A stretch of 40,538 nucleotides of DNA from Candidatus Nitrotoga sp. BS (GCF_927797785.1 NZ_CAKMLL010000029.1:1-40538), one strand, 5' to 3'. Positions 1 through 10,161 are shown, numbered from the stretch's first letter. Notes: generated by a model not told the origin, from the letters alone. Made by a program: numbers and translations.

Positions 1-55
1 GTATGTATCCTTAGCATTAACGCAAAACACAGCAAATTCGATTACAGAGATAGGG

Positions 56-72
56 AATTTTTAGAGGTGCCC
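56..72. repeat. Right end of a GGGCACCTCTAAA-type terminal repeat
   Basis: The bases TTTTTAGAGGTGCCC here are the reverse complement of the end repeat of the 141-bp element at 25380-25520 and resemble the repeats at 10937 and 40466. The preceding 55 bases do not resemble the inside of that element, so this is probably the end of a different, larger element lying mostly outside the window. It is followed by TTAA. Confidence 0.6.
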
Positions 73-96
73 TTAAGGGGTCAAAGCCCTTTACCG

Positions 97-804
97 TTAT
101 GATAAAACAATTACCGCTGATACCAGACCGATCGCCCCGCCAAATACACCGCCCCAGACGACTAACCAACCAAGGTGCTGCTTAATCATTTTTTGAACCA
201 TTTCTTTAACCAGTTGTGGCGTCAACTCTTCCAGACGGGCGTCAATAATCTCGGCAACTTTTGTGCGAATGTCGGCCATTACTTCTGGCTGGTCAATCTC
301 ATCTTGCAGAAGTTGATGAAAGGATTCCTTTTCAGTGATTTCCACAATCGATTCTTTCATGCTGGCAATAAATGGCTCTTTTAATGGCATTAAAGCTTCC
401 TTTCCCCCCAGCATGGCGAGCATGCCGCCAAATGAAGAATGCATAATCACTTCAACTAATTTATCAAATGATGGCGAGAGGTCGACTTTTTCAATCACAG
501 GCCCAAGCTGAAGCGTTGATTTTGCAGCACCGCCGGAAACAAAACGATCGACATTTTCCTGAGTAAAAAACTGCTCCATCATCAGAGCCTTGATGGCCAT
601 TTTAAACTCTTCAAAACGGGCCGGAATCACTCCCGACCCTACCAGGCCCGGCACCTTCTCAAACAGCATGTATACGGCTAGCCAGTTGGTTAATGCGCCC
701 GACAAGGCAAACAGACCCACCATCATGATTAAATTATTGTGTAACGTCCAGCCCAGCATAAAAGCAAGGGCAGACAGCAAGTTAGTCAAAAGGCTTTTAT
801 TCAT
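97..804 (-). CDS. DUF445 family membrane protein
   Basis: A 235-residue protein of the DUF445 (YheB-like) family. The N terminus holds two hydrophobic segments (about residues 5-22 and 25-48) with a family-typical stretch around ALTNWLAVYMLF. A long charged helical middle follows, and a last membrane segment lies at about 212-234. This topology suggests a membrane-anchored protein with a large soluble helical domain; its function is unknown. It lies downstream of hypF on the same strand but 200 bases away, behind a hairpin repeat, so it need not belong to the hydrogenase operon. Confidence 0.85.
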   Translation of the reverse strand: MNKSLLTNLLSALAFMLGWTLHNNLIMMVGLFALSGALTNWLAVYMLFEKVPGLVGSGVIPARFEEFKMAIKALMMEQFFTQENVDRFVSGGAAKSTLQLGPVIEKVDLSPSFDKLVEVIMHSSFGGMLAMLGGKEALMPLKEPFIASMKESIVEITEKESFHQLLQDEIDQPEVMADIRTKVAEIIDARLEELTPQLVKEMVQKMIKQHLGWLVVWGGVFGGAIGLVSAVIVLS

Positions 805-920
805 TAGATTGATCGTTCTTTCTTAAAAAAGGTGTCAGTAATTGCATTTGTGTAAGATTTGAGTTGGAATGAGTTTCATCATTTCTTCCGCAGTATTTAA
901 GCCCGGTAGCCCGGCAGACA

Positions 921-947
921 GTTGGGTTAAATGCAATGAAGCCCAAC
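921..947. repeat. Small intergenic hairpin (GTTGGG...CCCAAC)
   Basis: GTTGGG at 921-926 pairs with CCCAAC at 942-947, with partial pairing between. It lies in the 200-base gap between the end of hypF and the start of the DUF445 gene. It looks like a dispersed intergenic palindrome and could also end the hox-hyp transcript, but no T-run follows it on the minus strand. Nothing else is seen in this gap. Confidence 0.4.
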
Positions 948-1005
948 ATCACAGGAAAAGTATTAAAATTAAATGGCTTTGGCCTCTTTAGTTGACCTTT
1001 GTTTT

Positions 1006-2109
1006 TCAAATTCCTCGTTTAATAGATTGCAGCGCAACCCACGCCTGACCCAATGAAATCGCACTGTCGTTGGGTTGCATCTGCTGCGCAGTTAACACTT
1101 GAAGCCCATGCTGAGCAAGCTTGTCAGACAGTGCGCACAACAAGATGTCATTATAAAAGCAGCCGCCGCCCAACGCGATATAGGCAATGTTGTGCTCGCT
1201 GGCAGCGCGCTCCACCCACTCGGCCAGACCTGCGGCAAGCGTGGCATGGAACAACGCAGCGCCATATGAAGCGTCGCGGCAATCGCTCAACACGGCGAGT
1301 AACGGCGAAAAATCCAGCACGCGATTATCAGCAATCCGGTAGCCTTCAGCCAGCGGTGCAATCTGGCCATGACGCTCCGCCAAATTCTGCAACAACATCG
1401 CGGCTTGGGCTTCAAAGGTTTGAATCTCGCTCACGCCCAGCAATCCTGCGGCGGCATCGAACAATCTGCCCATGCTGGAGGTGGCCGGACAGTTTAAACC
1501 GCGTTGCAGCATGGTTGCCACCGTCTTCGCCCCCGGCTGATTGGGGAAACGCTGCGCAATCTCGTCGCCACGCCCCGACTGGAACAACACCGCCGCCGCC
1601 ATGCGCCATGGCTCGCGCGCGGCACGGTCACCACCCGGCATGGCGAGTGGAGCCAAATGCCCCAGGCGCTGAAAATCTGCTCCCTCCACGCGCAACAGTT
1701 CACCGCCCCACGGCGTGCCATCAGTGCCCAGCCCCACGCCATCCAGAGCCAATCCCAGCACCGGCTGGATGACACCGTGTTCAGCACAAAGGGCGGCGAT
1801 ATGCGCATGGTGATGTTGCACTGCAACTATCGGTAACCCACGCTGCGCGGCGTAGGATTGCGCAAATTGTGTACTGTAAAAATCGGGGTGCAGATCGTGC
1901 GCCACCACTTCGGGTTGCACATCAAGGTCTGCGCACAAACCCAATACGCTTTGCTCCAGCATCAGCCTCGCTTCGGCACTATCCAGATCGCCAATAAGCT
2001 GGGAGACATAAGCCTGATTGCCGCGAGTAACGCAGACAGTATTTTTCAGCCACGCGCCGCAGGCCAATATCGACGGGCCGGAAACTGGCAGGAGGATGAG
2101 TTTATTCAA
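1006..2109 (-). CDS. hypF: Short HypF, carbamoyltransferase domain only
   Basis: HypF makes the thiocarboxamide on HypE that becomes the cyanide ligands of the [NiFe] centre. Usual HypF has about 750 residues with acylphosphatase, zinc-finger, YrdC and Kae1-like domains. This protein has 367 and matches only the Kae1-like part: the metal-binding HHHAHIAA (about 98-105), [12 protein letters not shown], the [10 protein letters not shown] nucleotide-binding loop and the C-terminal [10 protein letters not shown]. The start overlaps the end of hypB by 8 bases, so the short form is a designed start, with no sign of a lost 5' part. A similarly short HypF1 in Ralstonia eutropha is known to be functional; by analogy this one may be too. 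Confidence 0.85.
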   Translation of the reverse strand: MNKLILLPVSGPSILACGAWLKNTVCVTRGNQAYVSQLIGDLDSAEARLMLEQSVLGLCADLDVQPEVVAHDLHPDFYSTQFAQSYAAQRGLPIVAVQHHHAHIAALCAEHGVIQPVLGLALDGVGLGTDGTPWGGELLRVEGADFQRLGHLAPLAMPGGDRAAREPWRMAAAVLFQSGRGDEIAQRFPNQPGAKTVATMLQRGLNCPATSSMGRLFDAAAGLLGVSEIQTFEAQAAMLLQNLAERHGQIAPLAEGYRIADNRVLDFSPLLAVLSDCRDASYGAALFHATLAAGLAEWVERAASEHNIAYIALGGGCFYNDILLCALSDKLAQHGLQVLTAQQMQPNDSAISLGQAWVALQSIKRGI

Positions 2110-3025
2110 GCAGGATTTTCGGTTCAGCGGAGCGCTTTACAGCGGTGACTGCATTGCGGCAACCCTCTGCTATCCAGTCCAGCCATTCCGTCATTCCCTC
2201 GCCACTGGTGGCGGATATGCGGATCACTTTCAATTTTGGATTGATGCGGCGTGCATAATCAACAGCGAGCTCGGCATCGAATTCGAGATACGGTAACAGA
2301 TCACATTTATTCAGCAACATCAAATCGGCGACGCGGAACATATCGGGATATTTAAGTGGCTTGTCTTCCCCTTCGGTCACCGAAAGAATCACGACCTTGT
2401 GCGCCTCGCCCAGATCAAAGCTGGCCGGACAAACCAGATTGCCGACGTTCTCTATCAGCAGCAGACTGTGATTCTGCAAGTGCAGTTGTTGCATGGCCTG
2501 ACCGACCATGTACGCATCCAGATGGCAGCCCTTGCCAGTGTTGATTTGCAGAGCGGGCGCACCGGCGGCACGAATTCGTGCCGCATCATTGTCGGTTTGC
2601 TGGTCGCCTTCGATCACCGCAATTGGCAGCGTGCCATGCAGGGCTGCGATGGTTTTTACCAGCAAGGTTGTCTTGCCTGAACCGGGGCTGGAAACCAGAT
2701 TGAGCGCGAAAATGCCATGCGTCGAAAAGGTGTCACGGTTTTCAGCGGCGTAATCATTATTTTTGGAAAGGATGTCGCGCTCGATCTTGATCATTCTGGA
2801 TTGACTGATGCCCGGTGCATGCGTGCCTGCCGCGCCTGTGCCAAAATCCAGCGCACCATTAAACACACCATTCAACCCATTATGTTGATGCGTGTGAGGA
2901 TGTGCGAGTGCTGCACCATCCTCATGCACCCGATAACGCATAACCTCACCCGGTTTACGCGGCTGTTTAAGCGCATGTCCTGCGATGAGCGTCTGGCCGA
3001 TTCCACATCCGCACGTTGTACACAT
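2102..3025 (-). CDS. hypB: Hydrogenase nickel incorporation GTPase HypB
   Basis: A 307-residue G3E-type GTPase that loads nickel into the hydrogenase large subunit together with HypA. It opens with [10 protein letters not shown], the high-affinity metal-binding CxxCxC motif. A histidine-rich stretch (HPHTHQH, about 42-48) suggests nickel storage. The Walker A loop SSPGSGKTT is at about 112-120, an [15 protein letters not shown] nickel/G-switch region follows, and NKCDLL is the guanine-specificity motif. A good ribosome site (GGAGGA) stands 7 bases before the ATG. It overlaps hypF by 8 bases and follows hypA by 36 bases. Confidence 0.95.
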   Translation of the reverse strand: MCTTCGCGIGQTLIAGHALKQPRKPGEVMRYRVHEDGAALAHPHTHQHNGLNGVFNGALDFGTGAAGTHAPGISQSRMIKIERDILSKNNDYAAENRDTFSTHGIFALNLVSSPGSGKTTLLVKTIAALHGTLPIAVIEGDQQTDNDAARIRAAGAPALQINTGKGCHLDAYMVGQAMQQLHLQNHSLLLIENVGNLVCPASFDLGEAHKVVILSVTEGEDKPLKYPDMFRVADLMLLNKCDLLPYLEFDAELAVDYARRINPKLKVIRISATSGEGMTEWLDWIAEGCRNAVTAVKRSAEPKILLE

Positions 3026-3061
3026 ATCTAAATTCCTCCAAAGACTTATACAATAATCTTT

Positions 3062-3403
3062 CTATTCAACCTCAAGTTCTTTGACTCGCATCTCGTCGCC
3101 ACCGGTTACTTGTATCTCGTAGCTCCCGCACTTTGGGCAAGCTTCATAAAGCGCAGCAATCGGCATTTCAATCGAACATTGCGCACACCGCCCCTGCCCT
3201 GCTGTATCGGTGATTTCCAAACGCGCCTCATGGGCAATGCTGTCGCGCATCACCAAATCGAAACAAAAACGCATAGACGCCTGTTCCACACAAGCCAGTT
3301 GACCTATCTCCAGCCACACCGTCTTGACCCGCGTGTACCCTTGCTTGTGCGCTGTATCCTCAATGATTTGCAGTACGTTTTCGGCCAGCGACATCTCATG
3401 CAT
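3062..3403 (-). CDS. hypA: Hydrogenase nickel chaperone HypA
   Basis: A 113-residue HypA/HybF protein that delivers nickel to the hydrogenase large subunit with HypB. It begins MHEMSLAENV; the second-position histidine is the conserved nickel ligand and fixes the start. The zinc site is two CxxC pairs, CAQC and CPKC, about 20 residues apart in the C-terminal half. It lies 29 bases after hoxW in the same transcript. Confidence 0.95.
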   Translation of the reverse strand: MHEMSLAENVLQIIEDTAHKQGYTRVKTVWLEIGQLACVEQASMRFCFDLVMRDSIAHEARLEITDTAGQGRCAQCSIEMPIAALYEACPKCGSYEIQVTGGDEMRVKELEVE

Positions 3404-3432
3404 GACTTAGATGATCCGTTTCCATATTCGGT

Positions 3433-3924
3433 TCACGCAGCCGCATCTCCATTATTCACCAAACACCGCCGCCAAAGTTGCAGACTCACATCCATACACA
3501 GCTCATGAACCAGTTTTGTTGCCGCATCCAGATTGGCCGCAGCTTGTTCGGATAATGGGTCACCCAGCGCGAAATCGTAGCCGCGTATGCGCAACAGAAA
3601 TGCCGGTGGTGCATCTTTCCCGTACACCTGTCGATAGGCGAATAACAAGGCCGTCGGGCTCATCGCATGGCTGGTATAGCTGCCATCTTTTTCGGCTGAT
3701 ATTTCAGAAAAATCGCAAGGTTCTGCGCAGGACATATCGGCATCAATGAATAACACCCGGTCACAAGCAGCCAGGTCGGTGACGTGCTCAACTTGCAGTT
3801 GCATGTCGTTCTGACACTCGACACCGGCGAGATGCAATTGCGCAATGCGCCCGATCAGCTCCGGGCCGAGAGCATCGTCTCCGCGCCCGGGATTACCGTA
3901 TCCGAACAGCAGCAGCTTGACCAT
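3433..3924 (-). CDS. hoxW: Hydrogenase maturation protease HoxW
   Basis: A 163-residue endopeptidase of the HyaD/HoxW family, which trims the C-terminal extension of the large subunit after nickel insertion. The N terminus FGYGNPGRGDDALGPEL carries the conserved GNxxRGDD motif with the first nickel-sensing acidic residue. FIDADMS is the second metal-binding region and SHAMSP supplies the conserved histidine. It starts 5 bases after hoxH, its expected substrate gene. Confidence 0.92.
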   Translation of the reverse strand: MVKLLLFGYGNPGRGDDALGPELIGRIAQLHLAGVECQNDMQLQVEHVTDLAACDRVLFIDADMSCAEPCDFSEISAEKDGSYTSHAMSPTALLFAYRQVYGKDAPPAFLLRIRGYDFALGDPLSEQAAANLDAATKLVHELCMDVSLQLWRRCLVNNGDAAA

Positions 3925-3929
3925 GACGC

Positions 3930-5429
3930 TCAGGCCGTTCGTCCGATCACGCCATTGCTGCCTTTGACCAGCCGATCAAGCAGCGTACCGTCGGCATCAA
4001 GCAACTCCACCTGTAATGGCATCTTGCCCAAGGCATGAGTGGCGCAGGATAGACAGGGGTCGTAGGCGCGCACCGCGACTTCCAGATGGTTCAACAGGCC
4101 TTCGGTGATCTCGTGACCTTCAAGATATTCATTGGCGACCGAGCGCACCGATTCGTTCATCGCCTGATTGTTGCTGGTCGTCGAGACAATCAGGTTGGCT
4201 TTAACAATCAGCCCCTGCTCATCAATTTGATAATGATGGAACAGTGTGCCGCGTGGCGCTTCGATCACACCAACTCCTACTCTGCGCTTTTGGCCCAAAT
4301 CTGCGACCAGATCGGTGCCGGTAATATCTGGATCATGCAGCAACGCCTGAATCGATTCAACGCAATGCAGAATTTCGAGCACGCGCGCCCAGTGATAAGC
4401 CAGCGTGTCTTGCACGAAACCGCCCTGACCAAATTCCTTGAAGCGCTTACGCGCAGTTTCCGCCAAAGGCGTTGAAATGGAATCGCAGTTGTTCACGCGC
4501 GCCAATGGACCGACACGGTACCAGCCTTGCTCCTTGCCCAGCTCGACCAAATACGGGAACTTCATATAACTCCATGAGCGCACTTCTTCACGAAGGATAT
4601 CCTGAAAGCCGCGATAGTCGAACTGGTCGAAAATCATCGCACCCGTCGCCGAACGCGCGCGCAATCCGCCGTGATACAACTCCAACTCCCCACCACTTCC
4701 GACCATACTCAGAAAGTTGCTGCGAATAGTGGCGAAGCGGTGATGCTCGGGATGTGCGGTATGAATCTGCTCATTCAGTGCCAGCGCATCCTGGCTCCAG
4801 GCCAGCATATTTTTGATATCGACCAACAAGGCCTCGCAATCTGCAACGGTGAGCGGCTTGTTCATGCCGCCCGGCACGGTGGCGGTGCCGTGGATGCGCT
4901 TGCCTGTGATCGCCTCAATGATCTGTTGCCCGTATTTGCGCAGTTTCACGCCTTTCAACGCGAGATCGGGATACTTTTCCAGCACGCCGATGATGTTGCG
5001 CTGCGCCGGGTCGCTGCCGAAGCCGAACAGCAAATCGGGGGAAGACAAATGAAAAAAATGCAGCGCGTGCGATTGCAAGGTCTGACCGAAATGCAGCAGG
5101 CGGCGCAGCTTCTCGGCCGTAGGCGTGAGCCGTTCCACGCCAACCAGCTGATCCACTGCCTTGCCCGCCGCCAGTTGATGACTAACAGGGCAGATTCCGC
5201 ACAGGCGTTGAACGATGAACGGCACTTCCCAGTAGGGACGCCCCTGAATAAATTTTTCGAAACCTCGAAATTCGACGATGTGGAAACGTGCCTCATGAAT
5301 ATGGTTATCCGCGTCGAGCAGCAGCGTGATCTTGCCATGCCCCTCAACACGGGAGACCGGGTCAATGGCAACCCGCCTGAGAGTGGGTGGAGATTCAATG
5401 CCGGATGAGGGTCCGAGGTTCTGTTCCAT
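3930..5429 (-). CDS. hoxH: NAD-reducing [NiFe] hydrogenase large subunit HoxH
   Basis: The catalytic subunit (499 residues) that splits or forms H2 at the Ni-Fe centre of the cytoplasmic HoxFUYH enzyme. SRVEGHGKI (about 26-34) is the L1 motif. RLCGIC (75-80) with H84 gives the first CxxC pair, and DPCLSCATH (457-465) gives the second. Cleavage by HoxW is expected after H465, removing 34 residues. The length is close to that of Ralstonia HoxH. It lies 12 bases after hoxY and 5 before hoxW. Confidence 0.97.
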   Translation of the reverse strand: MEQNLGPSSGIESPPTLRRVAIDPVSRVEGHGKITLLLDADNHIHEARFHIVEFRGFEKFIQGRPYWEVPFIVQRLCGICPVSHQLAAGKAVDQLVGVERLTPTAEKLRRLLHFGQTLQSHALHFFHLSSPDLLFGFGSDPAQRNIIGVLEKYPDLALKGVKLRKYGQQIIEAITGKRIHGTATVPGGMNKPLTVADCEALLVDIKNMLAWSQDALALNEQIHTAHPEHHRFATIRSNFLSMVGSGGELELYHGGLRARSATGAMIFDQFDYRGFQDILREEVRSWSYMKFPYLVELGKEQGWYRVGPLARVNNCDSISTPLAETARKRFKEFGQGGFVQDTLAYHWARVLEILHCVESIQALLHDPDITGTDLVADLGQKRRVGVGVIEAPRGTLFHHYQIDEQGLIVKANLIVSTTSNNQAMNESVRSVANEYLEGHEITEGLLNHLEVAVRAYDPCLSCATHALGKMPLQVELLDADGTLLDRLVKGSNGVIGRTA

Positions 5430-5441
5430 AGCCGCGTACCG

Positions 5442-5978
5442 TTAATCGTAATGCAGGAGATTATAGGGGAGTGAGGGCGCTTTACCCGCCAACAGATCCC
5501 CCAGTATCTTGAGAAATTCATCGGCCGACGGCGGACAACCAGGCAGGTAGTAATCAACGCGCACTACATCATGTATAGGGTGCACTTTGTCGAGTAGCAG
5601 CGGTAACTCCACGTCATTCGGGATCTGAGGATTTTCCACGCCCACTCCATTTACATAAGCCTCTTCCAGACATTCGCGTAAGTTGAAATGGTTACGCATG
5701 GCGGGTACTCCGCCATTGATGGCACAGGCTCCGACCGCGATGAGTATCTTGCAGTTATCGCGAAATTCGCGCAGTACATGCACATTTTCCGCGTTGCATA
5801 CCGCGCCCTCGATAAGACCGATATCGCAAGGACCACAATGCTTGATGTCGGTTAACGGCGAGCGATTGAACTCGACATGTTCCAGCAAGGCGACCAGTCG
5901 TTCATCCATGTCGAGGAAGGACATATGGCAACCAAAGCAACCCGCCAGCGAAGTGGTGGCGATTCTAATTTTACTCAT
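5442..5978 (-). CDS. hoxY: NAD-reducing [NiFe] hydrogenase small subunit HoxY
   Basis: The 178-residue small subunit, which carries the [4Fe-4S] cluster next to the Ni-Fe site. Cluster cysteines are visible in LAGCFGCHMSFLD (C14, C17), GACAINGG and YLPGCPPSADEF. It has no twin-arginine signal, which fits a cytoplasmic, NAD-linked hydrogenase. Its start overlaps the end of hoxU by 8 bases, so translation is probably coupled. Confidence 0.96.
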   Translation of the reverse strand: MSKIRIATTSLAGCFGCHMSFLDMDERLVALLEHVEFNRSPLTDIKHCGPCDIGLIEGAVCNAENVHVLREFRDNCKILIAVGACAINGGVPAMRNHFNLRECLEEAYVNGVGVENPQIPNDVELPLLLDKVHPIHDVVRVDYYLPGCPPSADEFLKILGDLLAGKAPSLPYNLLHYD

Positions 5979-6717
5979 CGGGTTGCCTCACTTTAGTCAG
6001 TATGGTTTTTTCCAAACCAATCTCACTGACTTTGTGCAGGTCAAAGGTGCGCTGTCCGATGGGCACTTTATAGCCGCTTTTCTTGATCAGGATCGCACCT
6101 ACCGGGCAAATGTGTGCCGCCATGTCACTGGTTTCAAGATCGCTATCCACCAGCTTGCCGCTCGTCGAGTTCACGATCAGATGCGCATTGGTTCCACGCC
6201 CTGCAATATCGAATACGTTCTTACCATCCACTTCGCGGCTGGCGCGCACGCACAGCTCGCATAGTATGCAACGGTCGCGGTCCAGCATAACGGTCGGATG
6301 CGAGGCATCCACTTCGCGGCGCTGGAAAAACTGCGGAAAATGCCCGTCCAGCATTCCCAGATGATAGGCCATTGCCTGCAGCGTGCAGTCACCACACTTT
6401 TCGCAGGATGGGCAAATATGATTGCCTTCAATAAACAACATTTGCGTGATGGTCTTGCGCGCCTCGTTCAGCGCAGGCGTGTTGTTGCTGATCTGCTGTC
6501 CGGCCATTGCGGGCATGGTACAGGCCGTTACACTCTTGCTGGCGATATCGACCACACAAAGCTTGCAGCTGCCATGTGGCGTGAGCCCCTGTCGGTGGCA
6601 CAGATGTGGGATGTAGACACCGGCTGCCAGTGCCGCATCCATGATGGTCTGCCCAGCCAGAAACGGGATCTCCTGCCCGTCTATCGTGATGGTATTTTGT
6701 TTTGTGTCCGCGCTCAT
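5971..6717 (-). CDS. hoxU: NAD-reducing hydrogenase diaphorase subunit HoxU
   Basis: A 248-residue NuoG-like iron-sulfur subunit that passes electrons between HoxY and HoxF. The N-terminal [2Fe-2S] ferredoxin fold shows CHRQGLTPHGSCKLC. A CPSCEKCGDC region follows, then CILCELC and a lone ICPVGAI. The frame is open for another 116 codons upstream, but that stretch is antisense-like and lies inside hoxF. The start MSADTK at 6717 lies 10 bases after the hoxF stop and matches HoxU proteins in length. Confidence 0.95.
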   Translation of the reverse strand: MSADTKQNTITIDGQEIPFLAGQTIMDAALAAGVYIPHLCHRQGLTPHGSCKLCVVDIASKSVTACTMPAMAGQQISNNTPALNEARKTITQMLFIEGNHICPSCEKCGDCTLQAMAYHLGMLDGHFPQFFQRREVDASHPTVMLDRDRCILCELCVRASREVDGKNVFDIAGRGTNAHLIVNSTSGKLVDSDLETSDMAAHICPVGAILIKKSGYKVPIGQRTFDLHKVSEIGLEKTILTKVRQPDE

Positions 6718-6727
6718 GTCGTCACTC

Positions 6728-8533
6728 TCATTTAATGTGAGCTGCCGTATCATCGCGATGGCTGACCTGGCGCGCTTCTTCAAGTGCTGCGTCCAGATCA
6801 AAATGCGGCTCGTCGCTATGCACCAAGCGTTGCTCGAACGCCTGCGGAAAACGCTGTAAACCATCCAGAATGGGGTTCGCTGCGGTTTGCCCCAGCCCGC
6901 AATGCGAGCGATATTTAACCAATGCGGCGATGCGCTGCATTTCATCCAGATCATATTGCGTGCCATGGCCGCCGGCGATCTTGTCCAACCCGTTCTTGAG
7001 CAGCGTGGTACCGACCCGACAAGGGGTGCAAAAGCCGCAACTCTCATGCGCGAAAAAATGCGCAAAATTGACTATGACCGCCAGCAGGTCTCGTGCCTGA
7101 TTAAAAATCATTAGCGAACCTCCGGTGGATAAATCATCGAAGTCCAGTCTGCGATCAAATTCCGCCCTATTAATCAGTGTCCCGGAGGGGCCACCGATTT
7201 GTACCGCTAGAACATCTTTAGCCCCACAGTCGTCCAGCACCTGTCGAATAGTGACACCGAATGGATATTCATAAATTCCCGGTGCAGCACAGTCACCGCT
7301 GATGCTCAGAATCTTGCTGCCAACCGATTTCCCAGTACCCACTGCCCTGAACCAGGCACTGCCGCGCAGTACAATATGGGCAGCTGCGATGAACGTCTCG
7401 ACATTATTAACAACGGTAGGTTGGCCGAGATAGCCATGTGTCACCGGGAATGGTGGACGCACGCGAGGAATACCACGTTTACCTTCCAGCGATTCTATCA
7501 GCGCCGATTCCTCACCGCAGATGTAGGCTCCAGCGCCCACCACGATGTCAATGTCAAAACTGAACCCAGGCTGACCGAGAATGCCGACACCAAGCAAACC
7601 CAGTTCGCGGCGGCGGGTCAATACTGATTGCAGATGAGACAACAGGTATCGGTACTCTGCGCGCAGATAGAGATAGCCCTGTTTTGCCCCGATCGCAAAG
7701 GCACATACAGTCATACCCTCGAACAAACTATCTGCATAGCTGTGTAAGAGCACACGATCCTTGAATGTGCCGGGCTCACCTTCATCGGCATTGCATACTA
7801 CGTAGTGCGCAGCACCCTGCGCATCGCGGCAGAGCTGCCACTTCATACCGGTACTGAATCCCGCACCGCCCCGACCGCGCAAACCCGACTGGATAATCTC
7901 GCTTAACGAGCCTACAGCGCCCAGTGCGAGCATTGCGCGCAAACTAATACCTTCTGAAAGATCATCTTTTAGCAACAGGCCGCTAACACGAATATTGCCT
8001 TCAACATAAAACCACTCGGCTGGCCAATCCTCAAGCGGCGTCGCAGCCTCAACAAGAGCGGCAATACTGTCTATCATGGGGCCATCCAGACTGGTAATCG
8101 GCATGCCGTTAACCAGTAATGCCGCGCCATGGTCGCACATGCCGATGCAGGAAGTCTGGTCCATGCTGACCAGCCCATCGCCGCGCGTTTTGCCGACAGC
8201 AATGCCCAGCCGCCGACCGAACATAGCCATCAGGTCCACACCCCCGGCCATATAGCCGCAACTGGTGCAGTTGCTGAACAGAATATCGTATCGACCGCGC
8301 GGGATTTTATGAAAGAAGGCGTAAAACTCGACCACCGCATCCACCTGACTGGTCGGCAGATCAAGATGTGCGGCAACTTCGCGAACCGCTTCATCGGAGA
8401 TATGCAGGAACTTCCGTTGCAATGCATACAACACGTGCAGCAAGTAGGGTGATTCCGCATAAATTCGAGTGATAACCGAGCGAAGCAGATCTGTCATGTT
8501 TGAGAAGTTCGAAACCGCGCTACTCATACTCAT
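6728..8533 (-). CDS. hoxF: NAD-reducing hydrogenase diaphorase subunit HoxF
   Basis: The 601-residue flavoprotein that reduces NAD+ with electrons from H2. The N-terminal quarter is NuoE-like, with a [2Fe-2S] set NCTSCGYMAGG and QTSCIGMCDHGA. The NuoF-like part has GLRGRGGAGFSTGMKW and the FMN-site CNADEGEPGTFKDR. GAGAYICGEESALIESLEG follows, and ESCGFCTPCRVGTT binds the [4Fe-4S] cluster. The fusion of NuoE and NuoF and the length (Ralstonia HoxF about 600) mark a group 3d enzyme. It is the first hox gene, 100 bases behind the dehydrogenase gene. Confidence 0.96.
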   Translation of the reverse strand: MSMSSAVSNFSNMTDLLRSVITRIYAESPYLLHVLYALQRKFLHISDEAVREVAAHLDLPTSQVDAVVEFYAFFHKIPRGRYDILFSNCTSCGYMAGGVDLMAMFGRRLGIAVGKTRGDGLVSMDQTSCIGMCDHGAALLVNGMPITSLDGPMIDSIAALVEAATPLEDWPAEWFYVEGNIRVSGLLLKDDLSEGISLRAMLALGAVGSLSEIIQSGLRGRGGAGFSTGMKWQLCRDAQGAAHYVVCNADEGEPGTFKDRVLLHSYADSLFEGMTVCAFAIGAKQGYLYLRAEYRYLLSHLQSVLTRRRELGLLGVGILGQPGFSFDIDIVVGAGAYICGEESALIESLEGKRGIPRVRPPFPVTHGYLGQPTVVNNVETFIAAAHIVLRGSAWFRAVGTGKSVGSKILSISGDCAAPGIYEYPFGVTIRQVLDDCGAKDVLAVQIGGPSGTLINRAEFDRRLDFDDLSTGGSLMIFNQARDLLAVIVNFAHFFAHESCGFCTPCRVGTTLLKNGLDKIAGGHGTQYDLDEMQRIAALVKYRSHCGLGQTAANPILDGLQRFPQAFEQRLVHSDEPHFDLDAALEEARQVSHRDDTAAHIK

Positions 8534-8633
8534 TTGTAGATCAATAGCTTATGCGTGAGCGAATCAAGTGGCTTATTTTCGGCATTGTTAAACGGCAGGA
8601 ACAGCCCCGATTCTAAGTATGTAGGGGACACTG

Positions 8634-10076
8634 TCACGCACCGGGCCCACAATCCAAACAACGCTTGACCATTTCCGGGCCCATGTGCAGGTTACGGTTG
8701 AGATCCCTCAAAGCGGTGCGCAGCCCTTCTTCGATGACCGGATGGTAAAAAGGCATTTCCAGCATCTCCGAAACCGACATGCGTTTTTGTGCAGCCCAAG
8801 CCATCAGGTGCCCGATATGCTCGGCGGACGGACCGAACATTTCTGCCCCCAGGAACAAGCCACTGCCCAGTTCAGCGTAGACTTTAAGCATGCCTTTGTT
8901 GCGCAGCATCACGCGGCTGCGGCCCTGGTCTTCGAAAGATACCTGACCCACAGCATAGTGACTCTGGTAGATCTGGCGAATCTCCTCCAAATTCAACCCC
9001 ACTGACGCGACTTGCGGCTCGGTAAACGCTACGGCCAACGGCGTTCGGCGCAAGCCGACCCGCACATCGGGATAACGTCCGGCATTATCACCGGCTATGC
9101 GCCCCTGATCGGCAGCTTCGTGCAACAGTGGAATTTCATTGTTGGCGTCGCCAGCAATAAAAATCGCGCTAATACCGCACCGCATAGTAAAATTGTCGAA
9201 TATTGGCACACCCCTTTTGTTCAATTCCAGGCCGGTGTTTTCCAGCCCTAATCCGGCGACATTAGGAGAACGGCCGGTCGCCGCCAGCACATAGTCGAAC
9301 GACTCGGTTTTCCAAGTGCCGTCCTGATGCAAGAAATGAATATCCACTCCGGTAGCGGTTTCGGTGACCGATTTCACCTGAGCCGATGCATCCAGATAAA
9401 ACTCTTCATTGAAGGTTTTATTGGCATAAGCGCGCATGGTTTCATCACGAATGCCGACAATACCACCACTGATGCCAAAAATTTTCAGGTTTACCCCCAG
9501 ACGGCTCATGGCCTGACCCAACTCCATACCGAGAACCCCCGGACCAAATACCGCCAGACTTTTTGGCAATGTGGGCAAATCGAACACAGATTCATTGGTC
9601 AGCAGACGTGTGCCCAAACCTTTTAGCAAGGGCGGCAAGACCGGAGTGCTACCACTGGCGATCACGATGCGCTCGGCATGGATCAACTGACCATGCTGCG
9701 TCACCAGAGTATTGTCATTTTGAAAACGCACCTTGCCTTTTAAACGATTAGTTTGCGGAATGGATTCGACGGCCTCCAGCACGAAACCGACAAAACGATC
9801 CCGTTCTCGCTGCACTCTCGCCATCACCGCCGCACCATCTACTGATACGCGTTCCACATGCACCCCAAATGGATCACTATGGCGGGCATGGTGAGCGGCT
9901 TCAGCCGCGGCAATTAACAATTTACTGGGCATGCAGCCGACACGGGCACAAGTCGTACCATAGACCCCACCCTCAATCAATAAAACAGATTCGGTATGGG
10001 ATAGGGCAGCCCGGTAGGCCCCCATGCCGGCGGTACCGGCGCCGACAATGGCGACATCGACATTGATTGGTTTCAT
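8634..10076 (-). CDS. Dihydrolipoamide dehydrogenase-like flavoprotein
   Basis: A 480-residue class I pyridine nucleotide-disulfide oxidoreductase. The FAD-binding motif [12 protein letters not shown] is at about 9-20, the redox pair is CARVGC (C43, C48), and the second nucleotide-binding fold is around [12 protein letters not shown]. The C-terminal HPVIEEG provides the catalytic His-Glu pair. The disulfide and His-Glu dyad support a lipoamide-type enzyme, but no E2 or E3-partner genes are near, so the true substrate is uncertain. A strong ribosome site (GAGGAG) precedes the ATG. It sits directly upstream of hoxF on the same strand. Confidence 0.85.
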   Translation of the reverse strand: MKPINVDVAIVGAGTAGMGAYRAALSHTESVLLIEGGVYGTTCARVGCMPSKLLIAAAEAAHHARHSDPFGVHVERVSVDGAAVMARVQRERDRFVGFVLEAVESIPQTNRLKGKVRFQNDNTLVTQHGQLIHAERIVIASGSTPVLPPLLKGLGTRLLTNESVFDLPTLPKSLAVFGPGVLGMELGQAMSRLGVNLKIFGISGGIVGIRDETMRAYANKTFNEEFYLDASAQVKSVTETATGVDIHFLHQDGTWKTESFDYVLAATGRSPNVAGLGLENTGLELNKRGVPIFDNFTMRCGISAIFIAGDANNEIPLLHEAADQGRIAGDNAGRYPDVRVGLRRTPLAVAFTEPQVASVGLNLEEIRQIYQSHYAVGQVSFEDQGRSRVMLRNKGMLKVYAELGSGLFLGAEMFGPSAEHIGHLMAWAAQKRMSVSEMLEMPFYHPVIEEGLRTALRDLNRNLHMGPEMVKRCLDCGPGA

Positions 10077-10161
10077 GATGAAACGCTCCTCAGCAAATAT
10101 TCGGCTTTTCGCAACAGCTTAAGGCAAACGTAGCTCGGGTTTCAGCCCAAACCAGGAAAAT

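Noticed and set aside
797-1009. A 70-codon minus-strand frame that overlaps both hypF and the DUF445 gene at its ends
   Set aside because: Its composition is not protein-like, it runs through an intergenic hairpin repeat and no family is recognisable.
1053-1772. A 239-codon plus-strand frame
   Set aside because: It is the antisense shadow of hypF, rich in Arg, Pro and His with no domain.
6718-7065. A 116-residue N-terminal extension of HoxU
   Set aside because: It lies inside hoxF in another frame, and the internal start at 6717 gives the normal HoxU length and N terminus.
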